NCBI GenBank assembly: GCA_964017145.1
Contig: OZ024842.1
Location: 620,001 to 684,000 of the forward strand
Direction: 5' to 3'
Source of the DNA: Agrocybe praecox
Lineage: Eukaryota > Basidiomycota > Agaricomycetes > Agaricales > Agrocybaceae
DNA: 64,000 nucleotides
A program made the position numbers and the translations under genes. Below, in pieces: positions 54,202-64,000 of this stretch; position 1 is the first letter of the stretch, and every line of letters begins with the position of its first letter. The notes below the pieces were generated by a model. The model was not told the origin of the DNA and did no database searches. It was given only the letters and a program-made list of their open reading frames with translations.

Positions 54202-55935
54202 TCAATTTCTTCCTGCAAGTGCATTTCTCCCGAACAAGGAGCTAATGAAGGCCACCAGAGGATCCTGACGCACTGTATCATCCCTGGAATACGGTAACTT
54301 GCCTGGATCACCGGAACCGCAGATATACTCCTCTACATCGCCTTGGCAGTTTTTCCAGATAACCTTTAATCCCGAGACTTCTTCGAGCATGCTCAAGTTC
54401 GGCGACATGCTCCGCGGATTCTTCGTCAAGTCGAGCACGTCAATTGGCTTGCGCCGTTCGTGCATATCTCGTAAGCATCGACATAAATACCTAGGACCAG
54501 AAATTAAGGACATGGTGAGACTTTCGATGGATAAGATTGAGAGGAGAGGAAGGAGATTGGATATCCTGGCGTTATCATTGATATTGGCAAGTTCTGATTG
54601 TCCGAGGCTGCCTGCGCGGACCTGATAACGGATATCTCGATTAAACGCGTGGATAAAACAGAGTTCGTTCGTTTCCAATGTCGTCACGCTCGGCATTAAA
54701 GGTAAGAATGAGCTGACCAAGGTGTCTGGGGCATCGCCGAGATAGATGGACAAGTCCGTCGTGCTTGAAAGCTCGGGAAAGGAGAAAGTTTTGATAAAAA
54801 TTTCGGGGAATGAGGTTCGCAGATACGTTTGAATGGAAAATTTGAAGCGTGCAGACCCATCGGGCGCCTCTGTGTAAAATTCATGGGGAGGTCTATCCTC
54901 GTCCGAGTCGTCAAATTGGCCAAATCCAGTTTTTGTAGGACTGTAGATTTGATAGAACTGTCGCGCATACTTGGTAAAAGGGTGCAGATACGCGGACAAT
55001 TCTTCATTCGTTTCGCCGTCCGGACCAATATAGGTGTTAGCCTCCAACGAACAGGTGGAAGGAAGATGAATGTGGTTCAATAGTTGAGAAGCTGAACCAA
55101 GCTCGGTGTCGGCCAAAGTGAGAACCTTTAGCCCTGGCAGATAAGCGATCGGGATGTATGTGTCGGATGAGTCGCTTTGTGCATTATGAATCTCCAAAGT
55201 CTGGATAGACGACAGGCTCCCGATGATCTTGAGAATATCCGGCACCGAAAGCACATGGTTGATGCATAAATATTTGAGATTCCCTAACCAAGGTAAAAAA
55301 GGTTGAATATTGACAATCGCGTCTGCTTTTAAGCTTGACAATACAGGTGCGCTGTCTGCAAACGGCAATTGGAATTCCATGTTGGAATGTCTCCTGTAAT
55401 TCATCATGGATACATGCAACATCTCGAGGATGGGCGCAACTCGGGATATCGGGCTCCAGGTGGTAGCGTCAATTCTATCGTGAATGTATAGGATAAGTGC
55501 GAGTTTCCGGATTCTCCTCCATTCATTATCAACTAGGCGAAGGGCCAGTAAAGTATTCTCCACCCCACCAATGCCGTCGACCCTGATGCAAAGAGGAGAG
55601 GTCCCCGATCGACGCATGATTTCTTTTAACCAGGGATGGTTATCCAGATAGCCAGCCTTCCTAGAGTATGATACGACTCGGTCCTCGTTTTCACTGGCCG
55701 AATCTGAGTCGCTCCACTGCGATACTGGAAGCAGTTTATTGAGATGGATGGCTTCACTCCATAAAGATGGCGAGTTGATGATAACGTTGCGCCATGTCTG
55801 ACAGACTTGGGACGCACTTTGTAGATTCTTGGGGGTGCTATCGTCGTGGAAGATGTTGATGTTTAGTTTGAATATAGACCAAAGGATATCCGGATGCAGG
55901 TCGGTGATACCGGATGCAAAGGAGGGATAGCTCAT
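54202..55935 (-). CDS. F-box/LRR-like protein, tandem copy 2 (single exon, 577 aa)
   Basis: Paralog of 51478-53208 in the same orientation, full length, no lesion. F-box region LHPDILWSIFKLNINIF...SQVCQTWRNVIINSPSLWSEAIHL; the same YLDNHPWLKEIMRRSG block; LRR-like middle; C-terminal LDLTKNPRSMSPNLSMLEEVSGLK and an EEYI-(C/R)-GSG motif. The pair is diverged throughout, so the duplication is not recent. Confidence 0.8.
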   Translation of the reverse strand: MSYPSFASGITDLHPDILWSIFKLNINIFHDDSTPKNLQSASQVCQTWRNVIINSPSLWSEAIHLNKLLPVSQWSDSDSASENEDRVVSYSRKAGYLDNHPWLKEIMRRSGTSPLCIRVDGIGGVENTLLALRLVDNEWRRIRKLALILYIHDRIDATTWSPISRVAPILEMLHVSMMNYRRHSNMEFQLPFADSAPVLSSLKADAIVNIQPFLPWLGNLKYLCINHVLSVPDILKIIGSLSSIQTLEIHNAQSDSSDTYIPIAYLPGLKVLTLADTELGSASQLLNHIHLPSTCSLEANTYIGPDGETNEELSAYLHPFTKYARQFYQIYSPTKTGFGQFDDSDEDRPPHEFYTEAPDGSARFKFSIQTYLRTSFPEIFIKTFSFPELSSTTDLSIYLGDAPDTLVSSFLPLMPSVTTLETNELCFIHAFNRDIRYQVRAGSLGQSELANINDNARISNLLPLLSILSIESLTMSLISGPRYLCRCLRDMHERRKPIDVLDLTKNPRSMSPNLSMLEEVSGLKVIWKNCQGDVEEYICGSGDPGKLPYSRDDTVRQDPLVAFISSLFGRNALAGRN

Positions 55936-57080
55936 GTTAAGAAAGAGCAGGGATGCAGAAAATCGCAGGAATGATGGGGTTGGCTGAAACAGGCATTCTT
56001 GTTGGTCATGAGATAATATAAGGTCTGGGGATCTTGCGCGGCACCATCCGTGTGATATGTGTAATCATCTAGAAGCCAGGGAAGAAAGGCTGACAAGAAA
56101 AAATTAGTTCGCGATGGCGAATAAAAGACCACGCTGGTATGTCGAAGTTGACTTAAGCTTAAGTTCTGCTTTCCCTCAAACAAATATAGTACTGCCGATA
56201 TCATGGGCCACCCGAGTCGCACATGATATGCTAAGTCAAAAAATTTCAAAATAGCATGTCCTCTCATAACGTACTAATTTTGGAATCTCGACTTTAGGCA
56301 AAAAGAATCTAGGAAAGAACCAGGCGTAGTAGACGTAGCATTTTTTTTAGAACGGAAGGAACAGTTGGCGTTTATTTTTAATTCACCGTGTTCCGGGGAG
56401 CTTGATTAGTATTATTATCATTGCTGACATGCGCCAAGATGCTTCAGAGTTCATTGAAAGTTAGCGTCTAGTAGTCGAAACAGACCTGACCGGAGCTGGA
56501 AGGAAGGAAGAATGTTAGATACACGGGTTTGTACCATCGTTCGATTCACAAGTTTACATCGGGGTGATATCTTCAAGCCAATATCTTGCGCGAATTTTAT
56601 AAAATCATGCAGCAGTATCAGTCGTCCTAGCAAGGCGAAGGAGTCGAGCGGGCGGAACATGGGATGTTATACAAGGTCGTTAGGCTGATAAGACTACCGT
56701 GCAACTGTCTTATACCCTTACTTACGCCTTATGTATCCCTGCCAGAAATCAGCGCGACGGAGCTCATAGCACGCTAACGGGCGGAAACGGAGTGAAGCGA
56801 GGTTCCGTCGCCGTGCATGCGCCGGCGGCATATCATAACGGACATGTGATTCCGGTTTCCGTTGACGGACCCCACATTCGGACATGTACAGTGGAGGACT
56901 GACGTCGACCCGTTTGTCGGGATCCAGATTAGCGGATATCACGGGGAGCCGAACGAGTTGTACAAAAGTCCAGCGTCAAAATATGGAGGGACATTTACAC
57001 ACTACCCCACCACTTTCTTCTCCAAGACCCAACTCGCCATCACCAAAAGTAAAACTATATTAACAACAAGAGAATCAGCA
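55936..57080. other. intergenic region upstream of malate synthase
   Basis: No gene supported. Directly upstream of the malate synthase ATG is a CT- and CA-rich leader (56995-57080) typical of a fungal 5' UTR. I cannot assign carbon-source control sites with confidence. Confidence 0.5.
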
Positions 57081-59099
57081 ATGTCTTCAGTCCCGGGCGT
57101 TAAGATTCATTCACGCGTCGCTGCCTCTGCACAGGCAGAAATATTCACCAAGGGGGCACTCACCTTCCTCGCTGCGCTCCACAGGACGTTCGAAAGTACC
57201 CGCCAGTCTCTCCTTGTTGCTCGTGAAGACGCCCAACGTCGTTTGGATGCTGGTGTACCCCTGGACTTCCCTGCCGAGACTGCTCACATCAGAGCGGAAC
57301 CTTCATGGCATTGCGCCCCTCCCGCTCCAGGATTGGAGGATAGAAGGGTCGAAATTACTGGTCCTACGGATAGGAAGATGGTCATCAATGCCCTAAACAG
57401 CGGGGCCAAAACGTTCATGGCGGATTTCGAAGGTACGTTAGCTGTTTCCTGACCATTGAATAAGGGGGCTTATTCTGGTTTCAGATTCCAGTGCACCAAC
57501 GTTCGCCAACATGGTCAACGGCCAAATCAACTTGCGCGATGCTATTAGAAGACAAGTCGACTTCGAAACTGGGGGAAAACAATACAAGCTGAACGAAGAA
57601 ACTGCTGTGCTCATCGTTCGGTCCGTCTCTCCCTGCGTATTATCTCACCGTATCTATTTTATTGACGATTTTTTCTGTCTATTTTTGCTTATCTTATCCA
57701 CTTTTCAACACCGCCCAATTCAATCCACATGTCCTCCTTCCCGCCATTTTCCCATATCGAAACATATTGCTTCACACAGTCCTCGTGGATGGCACCTGGA
57801 CGAACCCCGCGTTATCGTTGATAATCAACCTGTCTCAGGTTCTCTGTTCGACTTTGCCATTTACTTTTACCACAACGCACAGGAGCTCGTCAAACGCGGA
57901 CATGGTCCTTACTTCTACCTTCCCAAGATGGAACACTACCTCGAAGCTCGCCTCTGGAACGATGTTTTCGTGTTCTCTCAATCATATATCGGCATGCCCC
58001 ACAACACGATCCGAGCGACCGTATTAATCGAAACTTTGCCTGCTGCGTTCCAGATGGAGGAAATCCTGTTTGAGCTGAGGAATCATTCAAGTGGATTGAA
58101 CTGTGGACGGTATGTCTCAGTGACGCTTTAATGGTTTAGATATTTATACACATCTACTTTTAGATGGGACTATATTTTCAGCTTCATCAAGAAAAGACGC
58201 GCCGATAGGAGCGCAGTCCTTCCTGACCGAAAGGACGTGACTATGACTGTCCCATTTATGGACGCGTATGTTCGCTTGCTTATCCAGACTTGCCATAAGT
58301 ACGTGTCCTTTCTTGTATTTTTCGAAAAACTGGTGTTTAGGAATGTTTGCAGGCGGAAAGTTGCAGCCATGGGAGGAATGTCTGCGCAAATCCCTATCAA
58401 GGACGATCCCAAAGCCAACGAAATCGCGATGGCAAAGGTCCGCGCTGACAAGTTGCGCGAGGTCACCGCTGGCCACGATGGTACTTGGATCGCTCACCCT
58501 CTCATCAACAAAATTGCGCGTGAAGTGTTTGACCAAAATATGCTGGGCCCTAACCAGGTACGTGTTCTTCGTTGTTAGGTTCCTTTCGTAGATAATTTAT
58601 TCGTTTCTAGTACTACAAACTCCGCTCTGAGGTCAAGGTAGCAGCAGCCGATCTTCTATCTACCGCCGTTCCTGGGCAAATCACCTCTGAAGGTGTGAAG
58701 GAGAACGTTGAAACCTGCCTAGCGTACACCGCTGCTTGGGTTGGCGGAAACGGGTGCATACCATTGAACTACCTCATGGAAGACGCTGCCACTGCTGAGA
58801 TTACCCGCGTGCAACTCTGGCAATGGGTGCACTATGCCTCGCGTGTCTCAGACACGGGCGAGCCTATCACCGCGCAGTACATCGACCAGATTATTGGCAA
58901 GACGACCAAGGGAGGCGCCAAGGGACGACTGGGAGAGATCGTGAAGGGGTTGAAGGAGGAAGACGTGACGATTGCGGAGGAGTATTTGAAGGGTCAGATT
59001 AGGAGGAGGTGGCCTAGCGAGTTCTTGACGAGCGACTTGATGGGCTACCTCGCTGTTAAGGATGGTGTTGAGCCGGCTTTGCAGAGAGCCGCTCTGTGA
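57081..59099 (+). CDS. malate synthase (6 exons, 548 aa)
   Basis: Exons 57081-57432, 57485-57620, 57780-58109, 58164-58298, 58353-58557, 58611-59099; in frame, 548 residues, the usual length. Catalyses glyoxylate + acetyl-CoA to malate, the second step of the glyoxylate shunt. Signatures: FMADFEDSSAPT (about 112-123, with the catalytic-region Glu/Asp), [35 protein letters not shown], and GGMSAQIP...TWIAHP. It ends LQRAAL instead of the SKL-like peroxisomal signal seen in many fungal enzymes, so location may differ. Intron 2 is 159 nt, the longest in the gene, with donor GTCCGT. Confidence 0.95.
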
Positions 59100-59852
59100 G
59101 TTTTTGTGACTCTTTTGTGCTTGGATACGTTGACACCTCTCATTTTATGTGTGATTTTTTTTGAACGACTTTCTTTTCTTCTTGGTTATTGTAGGTCGTC
59201 TTCTGAGACCTCGCGTGTTCGTTCTCCTCCCCCTTCTTCTATTTCTGGATCCCATTCTCCATCTGTTATGTGAAACCTCAATTTCTTTCTGTAATATAGG
59301 CGTTTTCTCTCCCTTTAGCGTTTCTTATACTTTTTTATTGTCTCAAGAACATGTACCAAACCATTTGTATTCTTTAATGATAGCAAACATGATTTCAAGA
59401 CTCAAGTACTCAAGACAAGGAGTAGATTAGATAAGATCGTTCCCACACAATTCACCAATCTTTTATTTTGAAGTCCGCAGTTGCTTGATAGCCGTGATCG
59501 GCACCAGGACTACCCACTTTCACTGGGACTTCTCTATGTCAACGCTCATGAACGTCGAAATTTTTCGTAAAATTGACAGAATCTTTTGTTCTTTACACGC
59601 GAACTTGATCATTAGCTCTTGAGCGACGTTCGGCGATATCCTCAACCTCGACGATGTGGGGTAACTAGTTCCGCTCATTTTTTTAAGAATGGGGGATGCC
59701 TCCGCGAAACTGAGACCTTCCAATGTCTTGGACTTGCATATGTACCGAAACTCCTATGGAAGAACAACTCTAGGAAACACTTGACCAGGTAGTTATCAGA
59801 AATTTGCCTTGCCAGCACGAAGGAATCTTTATCCAGGCAGAAAGTCACGATT
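59100..59852. other. 3' flank of malate synthase and spacer
   Basis: T-rich 3' flank, then about 400 bp upstream of a small F-box-like gene. A minus ORF at 59723-59520 (EGLSFAEASPILKKM) has no support beyond being open. Confidence 0.5.
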
Positions 59853-60775
59853 ATGTCCAATCTTGACGCTACTGAAACGTTGGTGAACCTACCATATGAC
59901 TTGGAAAGAATGATCTTCGAGCTGGCGGCCAGATGCTTACCGGGATGTGCTGTAAAGCTTGCGACAGTGTCTAAATACATCCAAGAATGGTGCATTTTTA
60001 TTTATTTCTGTATGCTTTTCATGAGCTCATATAGACTTATAGGGTGGAAAAAATCATTTACGACACTGTAGTATTGGAAATTCCACTGGTTACAATGCGT
60101 TTGTTCCAAAGGACGCTGCGCTCGCGACCGAAGGCGTTCTTTGCTAGCAATGTTAAACGCCTATATGTCACGACCATTATCTCATTCGAAGAGGTCCAAG
60201 AAATTCTGGAAAGCTGTACGGGAGTGACCAATCTTGTTTGTTGGGCGGACCCCATCATGACGCAGGGAAATCTCGCAAATCTGCCTTTCCCTCAGAGCTT
60301 AGAACAGTTTACCATCAAAATGGATACGCTATGGGAAAACTCGCCGACCTCACAACGTTTTACTCCCTGCACATTTCCCAATCTCACTCATCTGGATATC
60401 GTCAACCCTCCTGGGACATACGCGTTCGTCCCTGAAATTGACTGGCAGAGCTTATGTTCCTTGCCCAAGTTGACCCACCTCGCTGTCGGAAGACTCTGGA
60501 AACAGGTACACATCCATTATCTGCCTTATTTCGAGCACTTGCTTCATGGGTTGGATTTGCAAATTTTGCTCCTCATTTCGTGCGACAAGGACTTTTTGAA
60601 GGTCATAAGAGAATCGAGTCTGGGAGATGACTGCAGAGTAGTTGTCAAGTCGGAGTTTTATAGCCCAGCACCCCTTGAATATTGGGATAAAGTAAAGCGA
60701 GGAGGGCCCGACTTTTGGTCTTCAGCAGAGAAATTGGTAGGGATATTTTCCCTTTCGCCGACATCAGTATCATGA
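59853..60775 (+). CDS. small F-box-like protein (2 exons, 289 aa)
   Basis: Exons 59853-59989 and 60043-60775; the 53-nt intron splits the Trp codon after SKYIQEW exactly as in the gene at 34498. N terminus LVNLPYDLERMIFELAARCLP is the F-box-like helix pair; the middle is LRR-like (FPNLTHLDIVNP, LPKLTHLAVGRL); the C terminus LEYWDKVKRGGPDFWSSAEKL matches the paralog. Function unknown beyond family analogy. Confidence 0.72.
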
Positions 60776-61025
60776 TCTCTCAGCTCATGCCAAATTTCCA
60801 GATGGTACAAAAACGACATACAAAATGTAGCCCAAGATTACTCTAAATCGATTTCCTTCCTTTGGTTCATATTCAATGGTCACATCGTTATTCCTTATAT
60901 CGTATAATACATGATGTTTTCTTCGACTTTTAGTCTTTCTTATGCAGCTTCCGGCTCTGGTGTTTTGTTTAAATGTCGCTTTTTCGGGGGAAGAGAAGAG
61001 CGTCAAATTCCTCAATAAATATATA
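60776..61025. other. 3' intergenic region between convergent genes
   Basis: Short AT-rich spacer; nothing recognised. Confidence 0.5.
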
Positions 61026-61781
61026 TTATACTCTATCCATTCTTTTCTGTAAAGCTTCGCGCACCCCTCCCTCCCAATCTTCCCAGCTTATGGAAAGAAC
61101 AGTGCTATCTCTCCCATTCCCTTCTCCTCTTCTTCCATCGACCGATTTTCCTTCTTTGCCCGCTGATAGTACCCACGTCCACCTCATCACGCCCTCTTCC
61201 ACGAATCCAAATTTCTTCGCCGCGGAGATGCTGGCTTGATTAAATGGGTTTGCGCACCACACCACTCGCCTGAAACCCAAGCCACTCTGCGCGGGCAAAT
61301 CCAGTAAATACTTCAGCAACAACCCCGTAGCATTGGACGAGACGAAAGTCCTCTGAAACTCTGGCAAGATTATAACGGGTCCAATTTCGGCCGAGAGGGT
61401 ATGGGTCGATGCATGCAACCACCCTATCAGGCCTGCAATGCGTCCTGGCATCTCGTCGTTTTGTTTGGGTTTCGTCTTGTCGATGATAGTAAACAGGACG
61501 GAGCCAGGGTCTTCACGGACGAAACGCTCCGTGAATTTTAAAAGGGAATCGAGAGTCGGCCATTCCATAGGAAGATATTTTGGGATTTCGGGGTGCTTCA
61601 CGTAGGTTTCATGGAATAATTTGGCATGGATAGCAGGGATGAATGGGACGAGTTGCACGCGTTCCGTCTCGAGTGTAGGAGGGACTGGGAGAGAACTGTT
61701 GATGTCATAAGGCAGTTTAAGACATTTTGAGAGGTCAATGACATCGTCTTCAGGAAATGTAAATGAGTTGACAAAAGCCAT
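61026..61781 (-). CDS. GNAT-family N-acetyltransferase (251 aa)
   Basis: Single exon. Pattern of RimJ/RimL-type GNAT proteins found in fungi: the substrate-side strand ETERVQLVPFIPAIHAKLF, middle strands LFTIIDK...RIAGLIGWLHAS, the acetyl-CoA region IGPVIILPEFQRTFVSSNAT followed by a helix, then VVWCANPFNQASISAAKKFGFVEEGVMRW (motif B). The canonical Q/R-x-x-G-x-G/A loop is degenerate (FQRTFVSSNATG). Substrate unknown; small-molecule or protein N-acetylation are both possible. Confidence 0.8.
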   Translation of the reverse strand: MAFVNSFTFPEDDVIDLSKCLKLPYDINSSLPVPPTLETERVQLVPFIPAIHAKLFHETYVKHPEIPKYLPMEWPTLDSLLKFTERFVREDPGSVLFTIIDKTKPKQNDEMPGRIAGLIGWLHASTHTLSAEIGPVIILPEFQRTFVSSNATGLLLKYLLDLPAQSGLGFRRVVWCANPFNQASISAAKKFGFVEEGVMRWTWVLSAGKEGKSVDGRRGEGNGRDSTVLSISWEDWEGGVREALQKRMDRV

Positions 61782-62837
61782 TCTTTAGAAGGAGTGGACT
61801 CAAGGAGGGTTGAAGGCGTTGGAGATTCTAGAGTCGCGTTTCACAGCAATGCCCAGTTTAATGCAACTTTTTATGATAAAACATATCAGAACATATTGTG
61901 ACTCGATTGGAAAATTTCAGAAATTTCAATTGGAATACACCCGGATGGTAATCGTCGGATGCTTATTCCGAGATCTTTTGCTCAGTCTTGTTCTCGCTTT
62001 TTGGAAAGTTGCGTCGCATGGCGCGCATCTATATACCCCGTAAAGGCTCAGTTGCTTAAATGAGCCCTCTGCGTTCTGATCGTCTTGCCCCCGGGCGTCT
62101 ACCTCAAAGAGGACTACCTATATCGATATAAGATACAGTTATCTCGTAGTTTCGAGGGGTATTCTACCTTTTGAGCGCTGTAGGTGCCAACCAAGTTCAT
62201 ACGGGGCTTCTGGTTTGTTTTGGCCGATGAAAAGTGTATTCATCGGTCTTGCAGTGGATGGCATGACTCGAACCATGGTGCCATAATCAATCTTACCATT
62301 CGTGTCTCAATGAGGTACCCCAACCTGTCACTGATGTTCCTTAAAAGTTATTGAAAAAAGTTGCGATAAGCGAAGAATAAATCAGCAGTTGGAACAGGTT
62401 GGAACCTTGACCATGTCGCGTAAAGGTTCTTAGCTATCGACTACTCTTGCGCACTGAAGCCGAGGGTTGAGCGAAGGGTGAACACTTCATGTAGGTCTTG
62501 ACCTGCGTTGAAGTTGGATTATAATCAAAATAATTCCAGATCGTGAATGTGAGAGAACCCCATGATTATTTGCGCGCCTATTTCACCAGCCTGATGAAAT
62601 GGCACACGCAAGAAACATACATAATGAAAACATCACCAAATAAAAACATCTATATGTACATAATGTACATAATTTACCGCGTCGATGCCATCCGGGACTA
62701 TCTGTTAATTTACTGAGATTAAGCGAAAGGCAATGTCGTAGGAGAAAGTGCCCATGTTTGCATCCAGAGTGAGATATGCGCCTCAACAGTGGTGTAGAGA
62801 GATAACAGTATTACGGATGTAATGAAGGCCGAAATGT
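61782..62837. other. no gene recognised
   Basis: No supported coding frame. A stretch GACTCGAACCATGG near 62270 resembles a tRNA T-loop, but its stem does not pair. Confidence 0.5.
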
Positions 62838-63835
62838 TCAAGAATCCTTCGCAAGCGCTTTCTTTGGTGTGTTATTTGGTGTAGGGGCGTTTGACGATGC
62901 GTCAACCTCTTCAGTAAGTTTCTCGGAGGGTACTGCAACGAAGACATTGTCAATTCGTCCGGCAAAAAGAGGGGACAGAGTCTAAAGCCAATTTACCGTA
63001 CAGGTCCTTCACCACTTTCTCGCCCACGACAATTACTCGCTTGCATGCCATCTGCCAAACACCAACACTAACGGAACCTGCAAGTGTAGTTAATAAGTCA
63101 GCGGGTCATGCCAAGTGGTCAATGGAACATAAAAGTCGGCAGCCTACCTGCAGGCGCGAATGGCAGAGCGAACCACCACCCCAAAGGACCAAACCAGCCT
63201 TGAGGTAGGTAGAACACGGGTTGTCTGCGATACCACCAACCAACTACGAATTGCAGGCCTGTTGTGAAGACCCATAGAAGCGTGTTGAACTTCATGCTGA
63301 AACCAGTTTTGGCTGTAGCAATTTGAGAATCTGGGTGGTGTAAAGATTGGAGAGAAAAATGGACGAATAAGGGGAAAGAATAATTGACGATGAAATTAGC
63401 AAGGAAGTTGTTTTCGCAGTAACGAAAACACGCACTCAGTTTCTCCAGGTCTGCGAGCCCCTTGTCAACGCTCCTCCTCAATTTCGCCCACTTGGCGAAT
63501 TGATCTTGAGCACTCGTTTTCATAAGTTCCGCCCTCGTGGTCAGAAGTTCAGCCTTCAGTGTACGCTGGCGTGCAGCCAAAGGCGAGCGGGTGACTCGCA
63601 AATACCAGTCGTAGGCCTATTCTCGCAAGGCATGATCGAACACGAGATTTCGAATTCGTTGAATAATGAGGACGTGTACAAATAGAAATGCAATGAATTC
63701 AAGTTAACTTGTCAGCGTATTTCAAAATTATTGAGAAGATTTAAGACGCACAATGTCTACTAGGACCGCCTTCCCAATCCAAGTTATGAGCTGGCCAACA
63801 AAGACCAACAAGAATATCGTCAACAAGAGAGACAT
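62838..63835 (-). CDS. GET1: GET1/WRB-type subunit of the tail-anchored protein insertase (5 exons, 207 aa)
   Basis: Exons 63835-63752, 63616-63436, 63330-63148, 63077-62997, 62932-62838; frames close. Layout matches GET1: an N-terminal transmembrane helix ([19 protein letters not shown]), then a basic coiled coil ([20 protein letters not shown]...[21 protein letters not shown]), the second hydrophobic region ([27 protein letters not shown] and [12 protein letters not shown]), and a third segment before the hydrophilic tail ([19 protein letters not shown]). With GET2 it forms the ER receptor for GET3, which delivers tail-anchored proteins. Intron 1 (135 nt) is long for this genome; a small missed exon is possible. 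Confidence 0.88.
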
Positions 63836-64000
63836 TTTGTATTATACCGTAAGCCCTGGTTCCTCGATTTCTCCGCTGGATTTCCGAGACTCTGAAGTTC
63901 CGGAAGTGAGCAGAATTTACGGGCCTCCGTATATCCTACTAGGAGTGTTAAGCCCAAAGTATATGTCGACGAAGGATGGAAGAAACGTTGAGCTCGTCGC
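63836..64000. other. upstream region of GET1, window edge
   Basis: Too short to interpret; presumably the GET1 promoter. Confidence 0.4.

Noticed and set aside
62255..62330. Possible tRNA on the minus strand (GGTTCGAGTC)
   Set aside because: T-arm stem does not pair and no acceptor or anticodon arm can be formed.

Overview
The window looks like an Agaricomycete (mushroom-forming basidiomycete) chromosome segment. Genes carry many 50-65 nt introns with GTRAGT-type donors, CTNAY branch points and YAG acceptors. The gene content is also typical of that group: NACHT-type NTPases opening with MF...GGTFT, large F-box families, and single-copy housekeeping genes. All gene models are my own hand splicing; each was checked for reading-frame closure across every exon.

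The left half (about 1-26.7 kb) is an accessory region. It starts with a decayed low-complexity gene (1-1971). Three copies of one seven-exon gene follow on the minus strand: NACHT-A (2924-6467), NACHT-B (13351-16866) and NACHT-C (22690-26213). Each encodes about 1060 residues: a short N-terminal motif, a NACHT NTPase, and a C-terminal half of more than 500 residues that I do not recognise. The spacers between copies hold duplicated flanks, a 681-bp DNA element with an 11-bp target duplication, and unusual arrays of small exon-intron units (7.1-8.2, 10.5-11.2, 17.0-19.0 and 19.6-20.4 kb). Two of these arrays form a divergent inverted pair.

The middle (27-47.5 kb) mixes F-box genes with conserved genes. 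Two paralogous F-box genes lie at 26987-28891 and 30050-34197. The second is split by a LINE retroelement (30651-33021) that has lost its reverse transcriptase and is flanked by an 11-bp target duplication. Between them lies a decayed genomic copy of the 3' part of an SQS1-like R3H/G-patch gene, whose intact source is at 39903-43333. Also here are a small F-box-like gene, a His-rich secreted or membrane protein, a multi-pass membrane protein, a 536-residue F-box protein, and a fourth, shorter NACHT gene (45569-47449) that converges on that F-box gene.

The right part (48-64 kb) is mostly conserved genes: an ER FKBP prolyl isomerase ending in HEEL, malate synthase, a GNAT acetyltransferase and the GET1 insertase subunit. 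Interspersed are a tandem pair of about 577-residue F-box proteins, another small F-box-like gene, and a relic of a fifth NACHT gene.

Taken together the window is a birth-and-death cluster of NACHT (fungal NLR-like) and F-box genes sitting among conserved genes. A link to self/non-self recognition or stress signalling is plausible from what is known of fungal NACHT proteins, but it is inference.
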